64,000 nucleotides of DNA from Eonycteris spelaea (GCA_003508835.1 PUFA01000077.1:1812001-1876000); one strand, 5' to 3'. Shown: positions 34,221-45,090, counted from the first letter of the stretch. Numbers and translations: made by a program. The notes: a model not told the origin generated them from the letters alone.

Positions 34221-35654
34221 TAGTGATCATTATAAAGATTTTAAATACTTGCTATAAGTGATCTGAAAATCTTTCCAGGCACTACACTAATTAAAAAACG
34301 TTGAGAAGCAGATTGTGTATTCCAGTGCAATAATACGGTTTACTGGTGTGCAGGAAGTTTTATGACGTGCTTCCTGATAAAGCCTTTAGTGGAGGTGGAA
34401 TATCAGCACTGTGGGAAATTAATTGGTTAATTCAATCAAGATCATCCTCCAAAACGATTCCAAAAATATATGTGACAGCGTGTAGCTCAGGAAATCAGCC
34501 AGTGTTTGGAGTAGGAGGAGTCAGGCAGAGGGATCATTTTCTCTGAATTACTAGTCCTGTTCAAGAGGGATAACACATGATAATCCCATGTAGAGAATCC
34601 TTCCTGTTACTTGCTGAATTTAAAAATATATATTTCTTCAAAATTCACTTAATGGTGATTTTTGTTTCAAACTCTGGAGTTTCAGAGAATTTATTTGCCC
34701 TATGGACCATATTTTTAATGTAGAATATATACCGCAAAACAAATCATAACTTTTATGGAAATGATTGTCAAGAGACCGTTTTGGCACTGCCTTCGTCATA
34801 GGGAAGGATCTATATCAAATAACCAGGCCAGAGAGGCAAAGACCAACTGCTCGTTTCCAAGCCCTGAGAGAACAGCACGTACACTTAGATCGTGGCTGGA
34901 AGACATAGACGGTACGTCCTTCCTTCCCCTTGCACTTGGTTAATGGCTTACCAGTCAGGCCGATCAAAACGGAACAGAGGCGGCCAAGTTTGCCCTGAGT
35001 AGGAACTCCACTGTCTACCTCTGGCAAGCATGTGCCTGAGAGACACACACACACACACACATTCTTTCTGTCAGCCTCTTTCTTTCTCCTTCTACTGCCA
35101 GTGTCAAGAACAAAGTTGCTATCTCACAAGTCAGTTCATTTCAGTCTTGGGTAGCTGTAACACTTAAAAAGATAAAATTCTAACTCCGTCATTCAAAATG
35201 TTAGCAAGATCTAGCAACTGCGTCATCAGTCTTTAATCAGGATGCCTTCTGTGCGTTCCCCCCAAGACCCTGAGAAAAAACTGGGACAGATCTGATCCAC
35301 AGCAGAGCATGCAATGCATCACTGAGGACATCTTTGCTAATCTATATACTTCGGGTGCAGTCGTTCTAACACTTCTGTTTAAAACATTTCATGGCTGTCC
35401 ATCATCTGCAAACATGTTACTTAAGGTGTGGTCTGTGAGCTATTGTTGGACAGCAAAATTATTTTCAGTCTGCAACAAGGTAAGTGCAGAAATTCAGTGT
35501 ATAGTTACTTGAAAGATGATTTTATGTTAGCTTAATCACAAAATTAAAATTTTGACTGAATTTTGTATCATTATTTCCTTTTTCTAAGTGTTCATTTTAA
35601 TTAATGTGTTCTACCAATGTATTGGCCTGTGATGGAATAATTTTTTTTTAATTG
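34221..35654. other. Unassigned; (CA)9 at 35043-35060
   Basis: No named element with clear ends. The part 35400-35470 (aacatgttacttaaggtgtg gtctgtgagc) resembles an hAT fragment of the MER5 type. The region 34346-34943 has open frames without domains, and the complex sequence 34330-34530 could be single-copy DNA. A pure CA run of nine units lies at 35043-35060. Confidence 0.4.
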
Positions 35655-35905
35655 CTCTTTTACTAAAAGAGATTGAGAAGTGCTGAATGGCAGGATAAAG
35701 TCCCAGCTCTTTGTGTGATCTACAAGGCCATCAGTGTCCTTGATCTCCATCCAACTCTTCAGCTTCATCACCTGTCACTCCCCCTCTCCTTCACAGCACT
35801 GTGGTCTAGCCGTATAAAATCACATACACTATCCTTTGATAAATGCTGGCCTTTTTGCCTTAAATGCCTTTTGTACTCTCAGCTCGCTGCCGATGTCTGC
35901 TTATC
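35655..35905 (+). mobile_element. L2 LINE 3' region, sense
   Basis: 'ggcaggataaagtcccagct ctttgtgtgatctacaaggc' and 'tcacctgtcactccccctct' to 'ccttaaatgccttttgtact' follow the L2 3' consensus order. The overlapping frame 35673-35930 is an L2 by-product. Confidence 0.75.
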
Positions 35906-36255
35906 AGTGGAGCCTAACCTTTCTCTATGAGTCAGGACCCTCAGTTGCAAGTGACACAACTCAAATCGTTTAAGTAGAAAGGAATTTATGGACAGAGGTG
36001 GAGTTGGTTAAGACTTCATAGGATCCAGGGACAAGAATGATTCCAGCGTGTATGCTCTCTCTCCCTCTCCCTCTCATCCCTGTCATCCTCTTGGTCCTAC
36101 TCTCTTTTACTGCAGACAGCCTTGCTCCACATAGCAGAAGACATTATAAAACCCAGCTTTGTCACCCCAACTTACCAAAGCAAGAGAAAAAAAGATGTCT
36201 CTCTTGGCTTTTGAATAAAATCATCCCAGAAAAGATTCTTCTTATTCTCATTGAA
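35906..36255. other. Unassigned, possibly an old repeat
   Basis: 'cctcagttgcaagtgacaca actcaaatcg' followed by 'taagtagaaaggaatttatg' is a phrase widespread in mammalian genomes, but I cannot assign the family. The same kind of phrase occurs near 48336-48370. Confidence 0.35.
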
Positions 36256-36271
36256 TTGAATACCTGTTTTT

Positions 36272-36500
36272 TTTTTTTAATAAAAAAAAACCAGACAAAC
36301 TTTTTTTTAAGTGAGGCAACCCTTGATTGACCTCACAGATTGCAAGGACTTTGTCAGTTTACAATCCCTACCTTCTTGATTTTTTATGCCTACAGCACCT
36401 GGTCTTCCTAGGTGGTCTCCCATCCAAGTACTAACCAGGCCCGAACTTAGCTTCCAAGATAGATGGGATCGGGCTTGTTCAGGGTAGCATGGCTGTAGAC
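36272..36500 (-). mobile_element. 5S rRNA-derived SINE, long type (MEG-RL-like)
   Basis: On the minus strand the 5S head spans 36500 to 36388, the shared body 36387 to 36309, and an A/T-rich tail 36308 to 36272. The flanks ttgaatacctgttttt (36256-36271) and tcgagcgcctgttttt (36501-36516) agree at 12 of 16 positions, and all four differences are transitions, as expected if a CG-containing target duplication decayed by deamination. Box A of the internal promoter is damaged: about five bases after 'agctaag' are missing (on +, cccgaacttagcttccaaga). The body matches the copy at 20624-20853. This copy is the more worn of the two, so it probably inserted earlier and cannot be transcribed normally. 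Confidence 0.8.
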
Positions 36501-36516
36501 TCGAGCGCCTGTTTTT

Positions 36517-36834
36517 GACCTTTGGACCAATTACCGTAGCCAGGGAGAAGGGATATTTTCCGCAGATCAACTTCCACCCTTCCACTGGAAAGATTATTCT
36601 AAAATTTAATTATGTTTATATCTCTCCTCATCTTTAAGAATTCACTTCCCCTTTCTGCAAGAAAAGAAATCAAGATGTTTTGTCCAGATGAGCAGGGTTT
36701 GGTGTTTCCCACCACTTTTACTGCTGGGGTGAAAGAGGAACCATTTCCTGCATCCGTATCTTTCACATGCTGGAATATGCCCCCCCACCCCCATCAACAG
36801 TCCAGGAGTGAACCCCTAAGCAGCTCTTAAGCCA
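36517..36834. other. No recognised feature
   Basis: About 320 bp; a C-rich run at 36780-36792. Nothing else noted. The frame 36612-36830 has no domain. Confidence 0.4.
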
Positions 36835-37220
36835 AGGTGTTCCCTCCTTCAGTGAGTCTTCTCTAGTCATCTCTAAATAAAGATACTAACTACTCATTTA
36901 TACTATTTTATGTTATATACTTTTCCTGGTGTTCTTATAACATGTCTTTCTTTTCTAATATATGTTCTACTAAATTCTTTGAGTTTATCCACATTGTCTA
37001 ACATAATGTCTGCCACCTGGTAGATGACCCATTTGATGTTTCTTGAAACAAATTATAGCACTGATCCTTTTTGTACTGCAGATGTACGTTTATATAAGGT
37101 CATTCATACTAAAGTTTGATCTCCTTGAATGTGAAGAGTCCATCATTGCAGCCTTAAGAAACTATTATGGTGCTTAAAACACAGTAAGTAACAAGTAAAT
37201 GACTGCTGAGGATGAATAAT
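36835..37220 (+). mobile_element. L2 LINE 3' ends, sense (probably two pieces)
   Basis: 'aaggtgttccctccttcagt' to 'ctaaattctttgagtttatc' and 'cataatgtctgccacctggt' form one L2 3' end, and 'tttgatctccttgaatgtga' to 'ggtgcttaaaacacagtaag' forms a second terminus directly after it. Confidence 0.6.
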
Positions 37221-38519
37221 CGAATGAATAAATTAAGAAAAAATAGATCTATATAGAGCATCCTTGATGACTCTTATCAAGACGTTATTTGCTAAAGAGC
37301 ATTGGCTGGTACTATGGGTTTGTATGAGCCATGTCCTTGAGATTTGCTTCTTTACAACTAATCACATGACTGGCTAGATGCAAGACAGGTGATCAGGGGC
37401 TGTTTAAAGAGACAAAATTGTGTCCTGGGCACTCAGTGTTTGTTAAATAACCTTCAGGTCAACTCACTTGCCTTTTAATACTTGGGGTCCTAAAGGCAGG
37501 AACCTTCTACTCTGTACTTCTAGATAATTGCAAAGACATATCCATGACTAAAAGAACCTTCCAAACAGATCGTCATGAGGCATAACATCCTGGTAATGAT
37601 CTGGTTCTACAGAGATGCTTACAGCAGAAACTATGTATATCTTATATATGGAGTTAGGGTACGTGTTAAGGAAGGGGAAGGGGATGGCTGTGACTAACCA
37701 CTGTGAATGATAACCATTGCCATGGTGACAAGCCATTTCTGTCTCTCTAGCATGCACGTAACTTATCGTTAGTCATAATCTCCACAGTGTCAGGCTGACA
37801 TAACCTATAAGGAGTTATTAACATCTCAAAATTGCAGGCACGGGAGGGTTACACCTTAGTTGTTTATTTCTGCTCAGCAAGAGCTAAGAACAACTTCGCA
37901 GGTCCTTGTTTGCGGAGATTTTGTACCACACTGGGAGACTAGAAAGCAGACATATTGGCTAATGGCCTTGATGAGCCTTGTTTGAAAAGATGCCACAGTC
38001 TGATTAGAGCTAATCACTTTGGAAGGAGCTCTATTACTCATAAGAAGATGAGATTTTTCTATCACTGAGCATTCTTTCCTTTATAAAAATACTTGATAAT
38101 TATTTTGTCAGTCTTCTGTGAAACCCTCTGGAGAAGATCCCTGATAATTCCACTCTTTGATCACTGCATAGATATGGACACAGGACTTTTTCAAAATGTT
38201 TACTGTGCTAGAATGAATGTGTGTGAAAATATGCTAGAATGATTCTGACCTCTAGAATAGAATTGCCTAGGCAGGAACATTATGGAAAACTCTGAAATAC
38301 TAGTTTTACTATTATTATTCATTTAGCTGTTATAACTCTAATCATGTGATTTGACTATACCAATAGGAATAAACTTGCTACATTGCCTAACAGATATTCA
38401 CAAATATTTGTTGACGAAACGAATCAATTAACAACTGCAGACCTGTAGGTGTACGGTTGCAAAGATAGTGGCTGGAGTGAAATCCTAAGAAAATAAAGAT
38501 AAACACTGTATCCGATCTC
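37221..38519. other. No recognised feature
   Basis: Roughly 1.3 kb without a nameable element or exon. The part 37440-37870 includes phrases such as 'agtgtcaggctgacataacc' that could be old LTR sequence, but this is not certain. Frames at 37548-37757 and 37874-38065 are unsupported. Confidence 0.4.
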
Positions 38520-38895
38520 AAACATCTGCTGTTCGCCAAATATTTCAGGCTGTTCGACCTCCAATATCTTGCTCCATTTTGTTCCTTCTGCCTTGAAGGT
38601 CCTTCTCCACTTTGTCCATGAGATGAATTCTTACACAGTCTATCTTGATCTCACCTCTCCCCAGCTCTAGTCCTTCCCACTGTCCCCTACTAATGGCAGA
38701 ATTAGTTATTCTCCCCTACATGCCATCTTGTAAACTGTGAACTTCTGTCAGTGCCAATTCCACAGACCACACTGGATTATAATGACTTCCGTATTTAAAA
38801 CTTCATTGGGTTATCTCAAGGCCAGGGGTGTCTTACTCGGCTTTGTTTTCTCAGTGCCTGTGTAGAGTAAGGACTCAATAAATATTTCAAAAAAT
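38520..38895 (+). mobile_element. L2 LINE 3' region, sense
   Basis: 'ccttctgccttgaaggtcct tctccactttg', 'cagtctatcttgatctcacc', and the terminal 'gcctgtgtagagtaaggact caataaatatttc' are typical L2. Close to a complete 3' end. Confidence 0.7.
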
Positions 38896-38969
38896 GATTC
38901 CTGCATCCATGAGAACACGATATGGATGCAGCCGGAATTTATACGTTTAAAGAATGGTGCATTGACTCA

Positions 38970-39090
38970 AATCTAAATTATTCAAAGTCACATAGCATGT
39001 AAATGGTTGCTTCTGAAGACCTTCCAAGACTGAACCTTGCTCTATCTAATGGCCATGCCCATGTTCTTTCCACCATGTCCTGAAGCACGT
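38970..39090 (-). mobile_element. MIR SINE fragment, antisense
   Basis: 'attcaaagtcacatagcatg taaatgg' and 'ccatgcccatgttctttcca ccatg' are the complement of the MIR core and 5' part. Confidence 0.6.
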
Positions 39091-39236
39091 TCAGGGGGTG
39101 CAGGGTGTATTGGAAGAAGGAGGGAAGGTTCCTGAAGGTCATTAGATCTGACATCTGCAAGAACCTGGGAAGAAGGTGCTTTGGAGAAGTGATAATAGAA
39201 GCAGAAGAAACAGAATAAGATTCCTTTCCTTTAGAT

Positions 39237-39465
39237 CAGGGGTCCCCAACCCCCAGGTTGCAGACCGACTGGTACCAGTCCGTGGCCTGTGATGAACCAG
39301 GCCACACGGCAGGCAGTGAGAGGCAGGGGAGAGAGCAAAGCTTCATCTGTATTTGCAGCCACTCCCTAGGGCCAGCATCACTGCCTCAGCTCCACCTCAG
39401 ATCATCAGGCATTAGATTCTCATAGGAGCACTGGTCCCCGGGGCCACAAAGATTGGGGACTGCTG
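39237..39465 (+). mobile_element. Internally deleted hAT DNA transposon with intact 8-bp target duplication
   Basis: The element runs from caggggtccccaa to ttggggactgctg, terminal inverted repeats that agree at 11 of 13 positions. It is flanked by an exact 8-bp duplication, ctttagat, at 39229-39236 and 39466-39473, the hallmark length for hAT insertions. Its 229 bp leave no room for a transposase, so it moved in trans. The terminus class ('ggggtccccaac') is that of a Tip100/Zaphod-like or related hAT group; the subfamily name is not certain. A sister copy lies inverted at 42671-42894. Confidence 0.85.
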
Positions 39466-39549
39466 CTTTAGATTCTACTGGTCAATTGCATGCCTAAAGA
39501 AGATTGCTATGAAATTTCATCAAGTCATTCTCCACAGCTGGGGAAAGAA

Positions 39550-39665
39550 GGCGCAGGCACATTTGCCGTTTTGAAAGTAGACTGTAGACCCCATGAGAGA
39601 AATCCAGTTTTTGCTTCCTACCACATATGAGCACATAGCAGGGACTCAATAAATACTTAATGAAC
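39550..39665 (+). mobile_element. L2 LINE 3' terminus, sense
   Basis: 'agactgtagaccccatgaga g' followed by 'cacatagcagggactcaata aatacttaatgaac' is the L2 end. Confidence 0.7.
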
Positions 39666-40428
39666 AAAAGAACATGAACCCAAAGAAGTTATGTTATTGG
39701 AGTGAAGCTTCCAGCTCCCCTCACAAAGCTGTGGGATCTCACATTTTAGCTGGGTTTATTTTTACCTCAACGTTCTCAAGAGATGCAGTAGGGGTAAAGG
39801 ACAGAACTCCGAAGGAACAAATCTTATCCTGAGCCTGAGCCCCGCTGCTTTGTGTGGTGAGAGGAATTTTCCAAGAGGTCCCTTAAACACTTCACATCTC
39901 CAGGCAGTAGTACTTCAATACCTTTTTAAAATACGCAAGTCTTCCCCCTGCAGTGTTCCACGAGGCTGTCCCCTGCGGGCTCACTAAACCACTCAGCATC
40001 TCGGCCCACCTGCGTTTGATCTTGCACACGCTGAACCGCACGCAGTGCTCGGGGCCTGGACTAAGAATGACTTCCAGCTCTTACATAAAGGCTACTTTGA
40101 GCACTGTGCCAAGGACTTGGGAGGCACTTTTTTTCAAAAAGACAAATACATTTTGTTTCCAGAGTCAGCAGGAGGCAAGGCCAAGTTTCACTTTTTCTCC
40201 CTACCTGTTCTTTTTCTGTCTTGGCTGAGATGTAGCTAATTATATACAGGGGCTTAAGGGAGCAGGCACCAGAATCCCATCTTCTCTCGGACTCTGCACT
40301 AGACAGAAATCTAGGTCAGGGCTGTCTTCCAGAAATGCAAATTAAAATAATAGCCTCTGCATGGGTTTCAGGGCTAACAAGCTTTAAAGCATGGTGGCGA
40401 CAGAGGAAATGTAGTTCACAACTGGTAA
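39666..40428. other. Unassigned; GC-richer, protein-like frames at 39953-40239
   Basis: No repeat recognised. Two overlapping plus-strand frames (39953-40228, 40045-40239) have balanced amino-acid composition. The second reads W-T-K-N-D-F-Q-L-L-H near its start and ends at a TAA at 40237-40239. No donor site, domain or polyadenylation signal supports a gene. Together with the frame at 40429-40722 this is the least AT-rich part of the window. Confidence 0.35.
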
Positions 40429-40722
40429 AAATGTATTCTTTCATCTTCGGCGACGGAAACTGATTTTCTGAGCCTTTGCACATTGTCCCCCAACGCCTCC
40501 GATGTTAAAATCCCTGACGTGTCTACAGAAGACGAGGAGTTCTGGGTGCCGAGATCAAACTTGCTTTGGCCTTGAAGATGATCTGAGCGCCTGGCTCCCT
40601 GCCGGCAGCTCTTGAGTCGGTTCCTGCACAAGAGCCATGCTCAGGCCGCCTGTCACATCCTAGACACAGATGAGCAGACACTGTTCCTAGGTCTAAGCCA
40701 TGGTCAACATCCAGGAATGTGA
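40429..40722 (+). pseudogene. Coding-like 98-codon frame with two close TGA stops; origin unknown
   Basis: After a TAA at 40426-40428 the plus-strand frame stays open for 48 codons to a TGA at 40573-40575, has a second TGA at 40579-40581, then is open for 46 more codons to a TGA at 40720-40722. Both internal stops could be single changes from CGA. Codons are varied, with acidic and hydrophobic residues well mixed (for example D-V-S-T-E-D-E-E-F-W before the stops and H-I-L-D-T-D-E-Q after). No start codon context, splice acceptor or known domain is seen, and I do not recognise the family. The opposite strand is also open at 40416-40631, so part of the signal may come from local GC content. A decayed retrocopy or old exon is possible; chance is not excluded. 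Confidence 0.3.
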
Positions 40723-41054
40723 CGGCGTTTGTCTGGTGGAATTTAGTAGAGCCTGTGTGGAGTCAGCTTCTGCAGAACGACCATAGTGGATAAACCATCA
40801 GTGGCCTCTTTTCCATTCGTATGCATTTTAGGACTTTTCCCAGCCTGACGCTCAAGGCCATCCTACCCTGGGAGGAGCTCATTCTACATTTTCCCAGATC
40901 TCTCATTACATTTCAAATTGCATCATTTTCAAGTAACTATTTCTCTGCGTGTGTATTATATGTCTAAAACTCATATTGTGTACTTTACAAATATCTCAGT
41001 ATATAGAACTTTACAAATATTACAACTTTATCAACCTTTACAAAATTACAAATA
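40723..41054. other. No recognised feature
   Basis: About 330 bp with no named element; 40970-41060 is AT-rich with repeated 'tttacaaata' phrases. Confidence 0.4.
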
Positions 41055-41830
41055 TTTCATTTCTTCATTCTTTCAAAAAAATATTTCTTGCGCACCTGCT
41101 TTGTGCCAGGCATCGCTCTAGATCTGGGTGTTAAAACTTCACAGGACTTATGTGCTGGTGCCGACACAGACAGTAATAATGCGTAACTCCTTAATTCCAG
41201 AAAATAAAGTGGCCGTCAGGAAACAGACTCACGTAAGGGGGGAAAGGGTGCAGGGCATGCAGGTGGTACAGGGAGGGGCATTTAGTTAGGCTGTTCAAGG
41301 AAAGCTTCTCTGAACAGCCATCTGAATTATTAAAGATGTGAATCATGCAAAAAATGCAGGGAGAGAATCTTCTGAACAGAGAGGCCAAGGAAGCCAATAG
41401 TCCTTAGCTTCTACCTGGTGAATTTGAGAAATGGCCAGAAATACGTGAGGGAAAAAAATGACAGGTGAGGTCAAATAGGAAGTCAAGGACCTGAAGTGCA
41501 GGGACCTGGAGAACACGGTAACGCGTTCGTATTTCAGTCTAAAGATAATGGGGAGCCCGTCTGTGCATTTTGAATACCATCGCATTGGCTGTTGGGGAGG
41601 AGAATAGGTGGTGGTAAACATGAGTGGAAAGAGAAACAGGAAGCTCTCACAGAAGTCCAGGTCAGAGACGACACTGGTTTGCTTTCCTGGAGTTAGTGAG
41701 GTGGAACTGGGATGCCTTTGAAGGCGTAGTTAGGAGGACATGCTCCTTTGACCATAAAATAATTCTTTGCTATGAAGGATCCAAAATTGTTAGGCAGAAC
41801 TGTGATATATTTGAAGGTGGATGTTATAGG
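41055..41830 (-). mobile_element. Ancient L2-class repeat, antisense
   Basis: 'ttcattctttcaaaaaaata tttcttgcgcacctgctttg tgccaggc' is the complement of the L2-type end. It continues with 'aagcttctctgaacagccat', 'gagaggccaaggaagccaat', 'tcaaataggaagtcaaggac', 'tgtgcattttgaataccatc' and 'aggtggaactgggatgcc', the standard order of the long antisense copies in this window. Several open frames here (41191-41836) are by-products. Confidence 0.55.
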
Positions 41831-42454
41831 AGTTAATCATATAATATTCCAGACTGGTAAAAAACTGAGTTGACAGGGAAGTCAGACCCTACTGGAAAAT
41901 CAAGAAGGGAACTGGGGGCATTAGACAGATGATTTGGGCAGAAACCGCCCACAACCGTTTTTCCTTCAATTGCCAGCTGGAAATTTCCAAGGAAAGTTTT
42001 CATTTTTCTCACTCTTACAGATAATGGCCTTATTGCCCCTTCACTCAAAGTGTCTCTACGTTGAGAAAAACTCCACAGTCTGTTCCTTACTTACTTAGAT
42101 TGTTTATGTTATCATTTGATGTTTGCTTCTCTCTCATCTTTGCTGATGAGTCACCAGAAAACAAAACAAAACAAAACCCTGCTTTTACAAACTCCATAGC
42201 TGTTGAGAAGAAAGAGAATGCTGTTGGCAAAATGTGACTGCAGCTGGCTTTTTTTTTTTTCTTTTTTGGAGAACTCAAAGGTGAATAAAATAATTTAAAA
42301 CAGCTTTGATAATCTGTCTGTTTCTGGGTGACAAAATTAAATGAATAAAGCTAAGATTGAAGAGGGAGTGATATTTTAAAAATTGAAGGAAAACAAAATT
42401 TGATTTAGCTAAACAAATAGTTATTGAGCAGTCAGCGTGCAAGGAAACAAAGGA
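41831..42454. other. No recognised feature
   Basis: Includes short A/T runs (42166-42176, 42250-42270). No element or gene identified. Confidence 0.4.
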
Positions 42455-42650
42455 TTAAAAGCCTGTATTTACTGAGTGCTGAGTGTCTCTGTACACTTGA
42501 AGCCTGAAAAGACACAATGCAATAGGCAAAATTCTTAACATTTTACGGGTGAGGAAATGAAGAGGGTTAGAGAGGGGAGGAAGTTGCTTTCGCTCCATAT
42601 CTAGAAAATGGCAGAGTGGGTCCCCACTTGCAGTGCTTAATTCTCAAGGT
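42455..42650 (-). mobile_element. MIR SINE, antisense
   Basis: 'cctgtatttactgagtgctg agtgtctctgtac', 'aacattttacgggtgaggaa atgaag', 'ggttagagaggggaggaagt' and 'gcagagtgggtccccacttg' follow a complemented MIR. Confidence 0.75.
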
Positions 42651-42670
42651 CATGTTCTCAATGATCATGG

Positions 42671-42894
42671 CAGCGGTCCCCAATCTTTTCTGCAGCAGGG
42701 CCTGGTGCTCCTACGCAAATCTAATGCCTAATGATCTGAGGTGGAGCTGAGGCGGTGACGCTGGCGCTAGGGAGCGGCTGTAAATACAGATGAAGCTTCA
42801 CTCCCTTACCAGCTGCTCACCTCCTGTTGTGAGGCCCAGTTCCTACAGGCCACATGCCAATACTGGTCCATGGCTTGGGGGTTAGGGACCCCTG
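42671..42894 (-). mobile_element. Internally deleted hAT DNA transposon, inverted sister of 39237-39465
   Basis: The complement starts caggggtccctaaccccc and ends gattggggaccgctg, the same termini as the copy at 39237-39465, and internal blocks are shared (on +, ctaatgcctaatgatctgag; gtaaatacagatgaagcttc). It is 224 bp long against 229 bp. The 8-bp flanks no longer match, so it is older or more worn than its sister. No transposase. Confidence 0.8.
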
Positions 42895-43399
42895 AATGTG
42901 GACTGCTTCTCAATTAAGGGGCTCATTAGGCATGTACTATCTAGTGGTTTGAGATGAGGAAAGGCTGCAAACAGCTAGAAGGGACTTAGGGTCATTGAGA
43001 GAGGTTCCTTGGAAGAGCTGTCATTTATGCTGAGATTTGAAGGAAGTATATGACTTAACCAGGAAGATGTTGGGTCTTTTCAGGCAAAAATAAGAAAAAA
43101 GTGAGGAATTCAGTTTATCATCTAATGAGTTTTTGCTGGGTTGCCAAGCAACATTTTTTTGCATATTTATTCATGTTATTGATAACATTTATATATAATA
43201 TGATGCATACATATAGTAAATAAGACTAATATGTAATACAGATCATATAATATATAAGGCATGGCATATTATGTATATTTAATATATGCTATACGTAATT
43301 TGATATATATATACAAACGATTTTACATATACCTCTATAATATGTCGGTCATAGCATACCAGCTGGCGACATGTCCTCTGAGTTGGCTCTGGGCGCACA
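42895..43399. other. L2-class relic, then AT-rich low-complexity DNA (43165-43345)
   Basis: The part 42935-43080 (gaaaggctgcaaacagctag … tgagatttgaaggaagtata) looks like the tail of an L2-class antisense copy. The part 43165-43345 is a long AT-only patch with many ATAT and TATA steps, low in information and probably a former TA-rich repeat. Confidence 0.5.
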
Positions 43400-43530
43400 C
43401 ACACTCCTACCATTGACCTACTTGCTTATGTGCTTGTCGGCCCTTCTAGACTGTGAGCTCCCTGAAGTCGGGGGGTGGCGTCTTACGCACCTTTAACTCC
43501 AGCATCCAGCCCACAGTAAATGCTCGGCAG
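43400..43530 (+). mobile_element. L2 LINE 3' terminus, sense
   Basis: 'cttctagactgtgagctccc tgaag' and 'cagcatccagcccacagtaa atgctcggc' are a typical L2 3' end. Confidence 0.75.
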
Positions 43531-44884
43531 CTAATACTGCCTTCTTGTACAACACTCTGTTTTAGATGATTCCACATCAATTTTTATTCGAAAAAATATC
43601 ACTCTGAACACGCTTCTTTCCTCATTATTTCAACGTAGTTCATTTCTAGCTTAATAAAAATAAGCCGTTCCAGCCAATTGGGGTTATGTTGGAATCCCTT
43701 GTCAGAATGTTGCTAAAAAGCCTTCATAATTACTACATACTTATTCTTCCAATGAGAACTCTCAAAACAATTTACTACGAATGCTATTCCTTCATAATTT
43801 AGACTGAAGTACAAAGAGATCAGCAATTTATTAAAGGTTAATAAATTATTCAGTGTTTGGGACTTAGGCTTCTGAGCTCTGGAATCACAACTTTCTGTAT
43901 AAACCAAAAGAGCAGGCAAAAGAAACTATTCAGAGGTTCTGTGTACCCAGGAGACTCAGCATAATCAGTTTACCTGTGTCAGTCTCATGACCGTTTATAA
44001 ATAGGGACGCTGCCTCACGGGAAAAGAACAGCTTCCCTACTCTTTTTCCATCTTCAAGCAGGGTAATTCACCATTCAAATCTGTTCTGAAAGGGGCACAG
44101 AATTTATTTCAGCTGGCTCTGAGAAGGATGGAGCGCTCTGCAGGAGCAGCCCCTTGGGGGTCTGCCTGGGGTTGGAAGTGTCCTAGGTTAGGTGTTGTAT
44201 GTCCCTCAACCATTCGTTCTGGCCGCCTTCTTCATCAGAACCATGTTCAAAAATCCCTTTATCTTCCTTTGACCCCGGTAGGCTGCTATCCAAAAGAATA
44301 CACTCTAATCCTTCTAGCCTGTCTGGAGAGATTTAGCTCTCAGTCAAAGGAGTTTCAAAGAAAAGATTTTCAGCAGTCCTGGAAGGAAATGTATTGTTGT
44401 CTATAAAGAAATGGGTCATGTTTACTTGTTTTTGTGAGTGAGTTGGAGATGCTTCAGGAAATTTAGAAACATATATATGAGTGTTATCATCACTTCAATA
44501 TTTCAGGGAGAAAAGAAATCATAAATTTGTATAAATTTACATACGGTGGAAGAGCTTGAATTGGGGAATATTCAGCACCAAAGAAAGGCTCTTTTGTTAC
44601 TTACTGTTCAGCACAAAATTAATTCAGATTAAGAAAACTGTGCCTTGTGGAAGTCCTAAGGGAACGTGCTTTCACAAGCCAAAAAAGAATGTTAAAATCA
44701 GATTAACTTCATGGTAATATAAAACAAATTTTCTCAAGGGATACTTTAAAATTTGGCTCTTTGTTTCATCATTATTTAAAATATTCTTTTTGCAAATATA
44801 TGTATACTTTTCAACTGTACAAAATTTGTATCTAAGAAAACAGCTTAGTAAGAAGCAAATTGTGCCCTAGAAATAAATAATACA
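43531..44884. other. Repeat-poor; TATA-like motif and unsupported 92-codon frame at 43994-44406
   Basis: A 'tttataaatag' motif at 43994-44004 lies 124 bp upstream of an ATG at 44128 that opens a 92-codon frame (to 44406). The frame has no recognisable domain or signal peptide, the ATG has a weak-to-fair context (ggATGg with an A at -3 uncertain), and no polyadenylation signal or good splice donor follows. The rest shows no named repeat. Confidence 0.35.
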
Positions 44885-45090
44885 CACTTTGGACTCACAC
44901 CTGGATCCAGTTCCAACTTGGCTGCTTACTGGTCGGATAGACTGGGAGATACTTCCTAACTTCTCTGAAACTTCAGATTCCTCTTCTATAAGAATAACAA
45001 AATACTTCCCTTGAGAGATTGTTGTGTGAATAAGGTAACATATTCGCAGTGCCTAGCAGCTGGTAGAAATTTTTAGAATGATGCTCTTCA
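44885..45090 (+). mobile_element. MIR SINE, sense
   Basis: 'cacacctggatccagttcca acttggctgcttactgg', 'aacttctctgaaacttcaga ttcctcttctataagaataa' and 'cgcagtgcctagcagctggt agaaattt' match MIR along most of its length. Confidence 0.8.

Noticed and set aside
43165..43345. AT-rich block as a replication origin or matrix attachment site
   Set aside because: Low-complexity TA/AT sequence alone is not evidence; it looks like a decayed TA-rich repeat.
43994..44406. TATA-box plus downstream ATG as a promoter and small gene
   Set aside because: The TATA-like word is common in AT-rich DNA, the frame has no recognisable domain, and there is no polyadenylation or splice signal.
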